A stretch of 64,000 nucleotides of DNA from Gemmatimonadota bacterium (lineage in GTDB: Bacteria > Gemmatimonadota > Gemmatimonadetes > Gemmatimonadales > Gemmatimonadaceae), in assembly GCA_016712265.1 (NCBI GenBank), contig JADJRJ010000030.1, forward strand, positions 1,116,001 through 1,180,000, given 5' to 3'. Below are positions 62,008-64,000 of this stretch, one piece after another. The notes under the pieces are model-generated. The model did not search any database, was not told where the DNA came from, and saw only the letters and a list, made by a program, of their open reading frames with translations. The position numbers were made by a program, and so were the translations under genes. Position 1 is the stretch's first letter; each line of letters starts with the position of its first letter.

Positions 62008-63128
62008 GGTGACTCCTGTTGGGGTAGGTCGCCAGTCGACCCAATGGCGAGAGGGACCTCGAGACGCAAACGCCGCCGATCACCTTCACGCTGCACGTCC
62101 AGCGACCCGCCGAGCAGCTCAGCGCGCGCGCGCAGCACTTCAATAGACTCCGGTTCTGTGGCCCCCGCGATCGGCGCCGCGCGTTCGCGTGCATCGATCA
62201 CGTCGAGCACCAGGCGATCCGCATCCACGCGGACCGAGAGGTCAAGGCCGGGACATCGCTCCTGCGCCGCAAATCGGAGCGCCGCACGGGCCGTTCGGTA
62301 GACCAGCGCGCTCGCGGCGGGGTCCGCCAGGACAGCGGCGTTAGGCGCATCGAACGTCAGTCGAGTCTCCGTGTGCTCGTTGTGCTCCCTGACCAGATGC
62401 TGCAGCGCCCCCTGCAGTCCCTCGTTGGCCTGCCAGCGCGGATTGGCTTCGTGTGAGAGCGCCTTCACATCGTCCAGGACCCCCGCGGCAATCTGGCGGA
62501 CGCCGTCCACCCGATCGAGCAGTCGCGCATCCGTCGTCCCCGACGTGAGGGCGCGCAGTTCGAGCAACAGCGCCGCCATGGACTGGGCCGTGGAATCAAA
62601 CAACTCGCGCGCGATCTGCCCCTGTTCGTCCTCCATGTGGCGCACGACCTGGGCCGCCAGCGCGCGATATCGTGTGCGGTCGCGCCGCACCGCATCAAAC
62701 AGGCGATCCACGTTCCGCTCCAGTCGCACCATGTCCTCGTCCGACCATTTCGACGGACGAACGCGCGTGAGGTCGTCACCGCGTGCAAAGGCGTCGACCG
62801 CCTGGCGCACGTGATCGATGGGGTGCCAGGCAAAGGACACCAGGGCCAGGTGCACCACGACGGTCGCCAAGGCGACGACCAGCACCAAGGCGAACGCGTA
62901 CCTCGGCAACGCCTCGAGCCGAAGGTTCCACCAGGAGAGGAGGACCACGGTGGCGAGGAGCGGTAGCGACGCCCCACCGACCTTGACCATCAAGGGGGCG
63001 CGTCGAAATGCGTTGAGCACGCGATCGACGGGGCCGGGCGAATCGACCCCGGCCACCTCGCGGCGAATGACCGTCATCACCGGCCGACTGCCGACCGGTG
63101 TGACCACAGCATGCATGGAGACAGACAC
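62004..63128 (-). CDS. Degenerate HAMP-containing histidine kinase homologue (HisKA_3 type, predicted inactive)
   Basis: The product has 374 residues. The GTG at 63128 follows GAGGGAG; a TTG at 63161 is also open. Two helices (VGGASLPLLATVVLLSWW; FALVLVVALATVVVHLALV) are followed by a HAMP domain (HPIDHVRQAVDAFARGDDL). The HisKA_3 box reads QIARELFDSTAQSMAALLLE, with Phe177 in place of the phosphoacceptor His. The ATPase part keeps the fold (RTARAALRFAAQE; VLRARAELLGGSLDVQ) but lacks the Asn of the N-box and the DxG of the G-box (VIDARERAA). It is the first gene in an operon with the NarL regulator. A regulatory, non-catalytic role is inferred. Confidence 0.85.
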   Translation of the reverse strand: MSVSMHAVVTPVGSRPVMTVIRREVAGVDSPGPVDRVLNAFRRAPLMVKVGGASLPLLATVVLLSWWNLRLEALPRYAFALVLVVALATVVVHLALVSFAWHPIDHVRQAVDAFARGDDLTRVRPSKWSDEDMVRLERNVDRLFDAVRRDRTRYRALAAQVVRHMEDEQGQIARELFDSTAQSMAALLLELRALTSGTTDARLLDRVDGVRQIAAGVLDDVKALSHEANPRWQANEGLQGALQHLVREHNEHTETRLTFDAPNAAVLADPAASALVYRTARAALRFAAQERCPGLDLSVRVDADRLVLDVIDARERAAPIAGATEPESIEVLRARAELLGGSLDVQREGDRRRLRLEVPLAIGSTGDLPQQESP

Positions 63129-63198
63129 TGGTGCTCCCTCATCTGAAAAGGGTACGACCAAAGGAACCCTGGCACCGTCGGGTACACCGGACGAAACC

Positions 63199-63215
63199 GT
63201 AGGGCTTTACCCTAC
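63199..63215. promoter_or_regulatory. Palindrome GTAGGG-N5-CCCTAC, candidate response-regulator site
   Basis: GTAGGG at 63199-63204 is complemented by CCCTAC at 63210-63215. It lies 71 bases upstream of the degenerate kinase start, in the gap before the kinase/NarL operon. TAGGG/CCCTA palindromes are known targets of some NarL-family regulators (NreC of staphylococci has TAGGG-N4-CCCTA). Autoregulation is inferred. Confidence 0.5.
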
Positions 63216-63224
63216 ATCCAGTCC

Positions 63225-63248
63225 CCGGTGCCCCGACTGGGGCACCGG
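63225..63248. terminator. Perfect 10-bp hairpin downstream of the universal stress gene
   Basis: CCGGTGCCCC and GGGGCACCGG are exact complements around GACT. It is 51 bases past the stop of the leftward universal stress gene. There is no T run. It may end that transcript or, with the palindrome next to it, be part of the regulatory region. Confidence 0.5.
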
Positions 63249-63298
63249 AAACGCACGCCGCTCGCGGAGTCGCCTCCGTCCGCGGACTCGCCGCCCCC

Positions 63299-64000
63299 TC
63301 AGCGAACGAGCGTCAGGATCGTTTGACCTGAACCGTGCGCGATCCGTAGTACTGCGTCCCTTCCGTGGCCGTCCGTTAACACGTCCACTGCCGTCACCCC
63401 GGTGACACCACGCGTGAAGTGACGTGTCGTATCCTGTTCTCCCAGCATGAGTTCGACGCGCTGGTCATTGTGGTCCCACGCGGCGCCGAGGAACGGGTAT
63501 CCCCGGTGTATGGTCTGGGCCCCAAGGTCAGGATCATCGACCTCAAGAGTGGCATCCCTGCCCGCGTTTCTCCGGGTGAAGTCGGTGAGCCGGGTCGCCC
63601 ATTCCTCGTGCGAGCCACTGACCTCAACTGGCGCCGAACCGGAGGGGACGCCGAAGACCATGACGTGGGCGCCGCGCACCAGCCCCGTGGCGGTGGACCC
63701 AACGAGCATGCGGTCCACAAAGCCGGCACCGCGGCTCCCCGTTACGATGGCATCCACGTGGGCACTTCGCGCGAAGTCCAGGAGGGCCCGCGACGGCTTC
63801 CCGGTGAGCGTGATGGTCTCAATGGTCACCTGCGGAGGGACATGCAGCTCCGCGCGTACCTTCTGGAAGGCCGGCTCAACGCCGCCCTGATATTCCGTCA
63901 TCCATGCCGCGTACGCCTCTGGCTGGAGTTCGAGCCTCGGGGCGACGTGCGCGAGATAGAGGATGCTGACACCGGGAAACACGGCAAGTGCCGCCTTGGC
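63299..64000 (-). CDS. Universal stress protein fused to a DUF5335-like C-terminal domain (partial, N-terminus outside window)
   Basis: At least 233 residues are encoded; the frame is open to the right edge and the UspA N-terminus is missing. The nucleotide-binding motif of ATP-type Usp proteins is present: VTGSRGAGFVDRMLVGSTAT, preceded by LLDFARSAHVDAI. The last 95 residues (EEWATRLTDFTRRNAGRDAT; GYPFLGAAWDHNDQRVELML; HFTRGVTGVTAVDVLTD) match the pattern of DUF5335. Such fusions are seen in stress proteins of soil bacteria. Next to a NarL-type system, it may belong to the same stress response (inference). Confidence 0.8.
   Translation of the reverse strand, partial: AKAALAVFPGVSILYLAHVAPRLELQPEAYAAWMTEYQGGVEPAFQKVRAELHVPPQVTIETITLTGKPSRALLDFARSAHVDAIVTGSRGAGFVDRMLVGSTATGLVRGAHVMVFGVPSGSAPVEVSGSHEEWATRLTDFTRRNAGRDATLEVDDPDLGAQTIHRGYPFLGAAWDHNDQRVELMLGEQDTTRHFTRGVTGVTAVDVLTDGHGRDAVLRIAHGSGQTILTLVR

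Overview
The window is a GC-rich (by eye about two-thirds G+C), densely coded chromosomal segment with short intergenic gaps and many ATGA/GTGA start-stop overlaps. A SusC/SusD outer-membrane pair, several lipoproteins with lipoboxes, a TolC/HlyD export set and a 4-subunit sarcosine oxidase show a diderm heterotroph. Together with Ku/LigD, S9 peptidases and an EF-P of the PGN(L/W)R type, the gene set looks most like Gemmatimonadota. That placement is inference; no rRNA is present.

Layout. 1-2025 (-): a LytS-type sensor kinase that reads in frame into a second, degenerate copy of itself and runs off the left edge. 2294-6684: an SGNH lipoprotein, a DUF4136 lipoprotein, and a UvrD-type helicase with a DnaQ-like exonuclease inside it. 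6662-10963: a DUF72 protein, Ku and a three-domain LigD (NHEJ module). 10956-14641: a GHL10-type lipoprotein, a CDF metal exporter and an MFS transporter. 14613-19392 (-): soxBDAG sarcosine oxidase, with soxB and soxA each interrupted by one frameshift. 19487-19559: tRNA-Gly. 19723-26110: an S9 peptidase facing a GntR/ABC/membrane-protein operon that ends in two related membrane-anchored proteins of unknown function. 26166-26967: seven tRNAs (His, Trp, Glu, Glu, Asp, Leu, Thr), all leftward. 27117-31909: EF-P, then the tesA/ybbA/ybbP locus (ybbA frameshifted). 31922-36918 (-): an HExxH peptidase lipoprotein, a YncE-like propeller with a Met/His-rich loop, an outer-membrane protein and a SIMPL protein. 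37107-43033: N-acyl-D-amino-acid deacylase, a (CAGACGG)14 tandem repeat, a Cys/Met PLP enzyme, an unknown secreted protein, a CPBP protease and RsmD. 43112-50909: SusD/SusC facing an S9-peptidase-TPR fusion. 50906-52917: mannose-1-P guanylyltransferase and a UbiE-type methyltransferase. 52914-54852 (-): a three-gene phosphorelay (kinase, HPt, receiver). 54942-59373 (-): a type-I-secretion-like operon whose ABC subunit has lost every catalytic ATPase residue. 59477-63128 (-): a degenerate kinase, a NarL-type regulator and a PAS/GAF kinase. 63299-end: a universal stress protein, partial.

Common themes are peptide and amino-acid scavenging (S9 peptidases, SusCD, D-aminoacylase, sarcosine oxidase) and signalling modules that contain catalytically dead partners: two pseudokinases and one pseudo-ABC ATPase. 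An octamer, CGTTAGGC, recurs about 19 times, mostly as the rare Leu codon TTA before Gly or as a stop codon. Four single-base frameshifts, all in short G/C runs, suggest either a draft-quality sequence or genes in decay.

No CRISPR array, insertion sequence, integrase or rRNA was seen. Apart from the tRNA cluster, no gap over 300 bases lacks a gene.
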